A stretch of DNA of 34,192 nucleotides from NCBI RefSeq assembly GCF_900111795.1, contig NZ_FOJQ01000006.1, positions 1 through 34,192 of the forward strand, in the 5' to 3' direction. Shown piece by piece: positions 33,495 through 34,192 of the stretch (positions are counted from its first letter, which is position 1; every line of letters starts with the position of its first letter). Position numbers and translations under genes: made by a program. Origin of the DNA: Anoxybacillus pushchinoensis. GTDB lineage: Bacteria > Bacillota > Bacilli > Bacillales > Anoxybacillaceae. Under the pieces are notes generated by a model. That model was not told where the DNA came from. It did no database searches and saw only the letters and a program-made list of their open reading frames with translations.

Positions 33495-34192
33495 ATGTTG
33501 GTCAACAAAGCATACAAATTTCGCATCTATCCAAATAAAGAACAAGAAGTATTAATTACAAAAACATTCGGTTGCTCGCGTTTTGTATTCAACTATTTTT
33601 TGGCGAAATGGGAGGATGCTTATAAGCAAACGGGCAAGGGATTAACTTACAACGCTTGTTCTTCTCAATTAACGCAATTAAAGAAACAATTCACTTGGTT
33701 AAAAGAAGTGGATAGCATCGCACTTCAATCTTCACTCAAGCATCTGGATGATGCGTACGATCGCTTTTTTAAAAAGCAAAACGACAAACCGCGTTTTAAG
33801 TCTAAAAAGAATGCTGTGCAATCGTATACAACTAAGCATACAAATGGGAATATTGCTGTGCTAGATAAGCACATCAAGCTACCTAAACTTGGTCTTGTTC
33901 GTTTGGCGAAAAGTCGTGAAGTAGAAGGGCGTATCTTGTCTGCTACGATTAGACGAAATCCGAGCGGGAAATACTTTGTGTCCATTTTGGTTGAAACTGA
34001 CGTGCAAGCGTTGCTTAAAACGGGTTCAGCCGTTGGCATCGATGTTGGGTTGAAGGAATTCGCCGTTCTTTCTGATGGAACAAAGTACGCCAACCCGAAA
34101 TGGCTTCGTAAGCTAGAAGAACAGCTAGCAAAAGCACAACGTATTCTTTCCAGACGAAAAAAAGGTGGCTCGAATTGGAATAAGCAACGAAT
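33495..34192 (+). CDS. tnpB: TnpB (IS200/IS605-family OrfB), partial at window edge
   Basis: This is a partial RNA-guided nuclease-type transposon protein, 232 residues visible. The N-terminus MLVNKAYKFRIYPNKEQEVL is the standard TnpB opening. GCSRFVFNYFLAKWEDAYKQ follows near residue 26, then SLKHLDDAYDRFFKKQNDKP and the RuvC-I block AVGIDVGLKEFAVLSDGTKY near 180-199 with its first catalytic aspartate. The zinc ribbon and remaining catalytic residues lie beyond the window. AAGGAGGTGAA precedes the ATG by 4 bases; TTG 33498 is a possible alternative. No TnpA was found in the window. Minus-strand frames over this gene are shadows. Confidence 0.92.
   Translation, partial: MLVNKAYKFRIYPNKEQEVLITKTFGCSRFVFNYFLAKWEDAYKQTGKGLTYNACSSQLTQLKKQFTWLKEVDSIALQSSLKHLDDAYDRFFKKQNDKPRFKSKKNAVQSYTTKHTNGNIAVLDKHIKLPKLGLVRLAKSREVEGRILSATIRRNPSGKYFVSILVETDVQALLKTGSAVGIDVGLKEFAVLSDGTKYANPKWLRKLEEQLAKAQRILSRRKKGGSNWNKQR

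Noticed and set aside
33725-34093. Minus-strand 122-codon frame
   Set aside because: Antisense to the well-supported tnpB coding sequence.
1-34192. CRISPR arrays, tRNA or rRNA genes
   Set aside because: No regularly spaced repeats and no tRNA- or rRNA-like sequence were seen by eye on either strand.

Overview
The window looks like chromosome of a thermophilic or thermotolerant Bacillaceae, most like Anoxybacillus/Geobacillus. This rests on B. subtilis-like gltC-gltA-gltD, ilvD, T-box-controlled proBA, ypcP and yhaQP, on strong AGGAGG-type ribosome sites, and on moderately AT-rich DNA. No tRNA, rRNA or CRISPR array was seen. Family names come from reading the protein sequences; no database was searched.

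Layout. 1-900 is a decayed edge: the start of an IS4-like transposase, a Uma2 fragment and an AEC-transporter fragment meeting at a breakpoint near 650. 909-3317 holds an effector-binding-domain protein, a GtrA-like membrane protein and a soluble chemoreceptor with a C-terminal sensor. 3348-10395 is the glutamate synthase locus: gltC divergent from gltA-gltD. 10547-12214 is ilvD. 12284-13916 is a fixC-fixX remnant in which fixC has lost its FAD-binding N-terminus and is fused in frame to a DUF3870 gene, followed by a small unknown gene. 13962-15046 is an AT-rich cassette of three small unknown genes with a 14-T tract in its promoter. 15088-15921 is ypcP. 15988-18670 is proBA on the minus strand behind a proline T-box. 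18741-18917 is a coiled-coil gene remnant. 19044-21165 is an ABC exporter (yhaQP-like). 21191-23709 holds a PCYCGC lipoprotein and, divergently, a FapA-type gene cut by one in-frame stop. 23826-29480 is an acyl-CoA catabolic cluster: acetoacetyl-CoA synthetase, then a MerR regulator, an acyl-CoA ligase and an acyl-CoA dehydrogenase with overlapping ends. 29585-33242 holds GNAT, transglutaminase-like, tautomerase, TrhA/hemolysin III and alpha/beta-hydrolase genes. The right edge has a small ribbon-helix-helix gene divergent from a TnpB gene that runs off the window.

How they work together. GltC-GltAD assimilates ammonium into glutamate. ProB and ProA draw on that glutamate for proline, under uncharged tRNA-Pro control. 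IlvD serves branched-chain amino-acid synthesis. The MerR cluster looks like a self-regulated acyl-CoA degradation unit. The most unusual points are the DUF3870-FixC fusion, the nonsense-split FapA gene, the homopolymer-spaced promoter in front of the three-gene cassette, and the transposase ribosome site buried in a hairpin.
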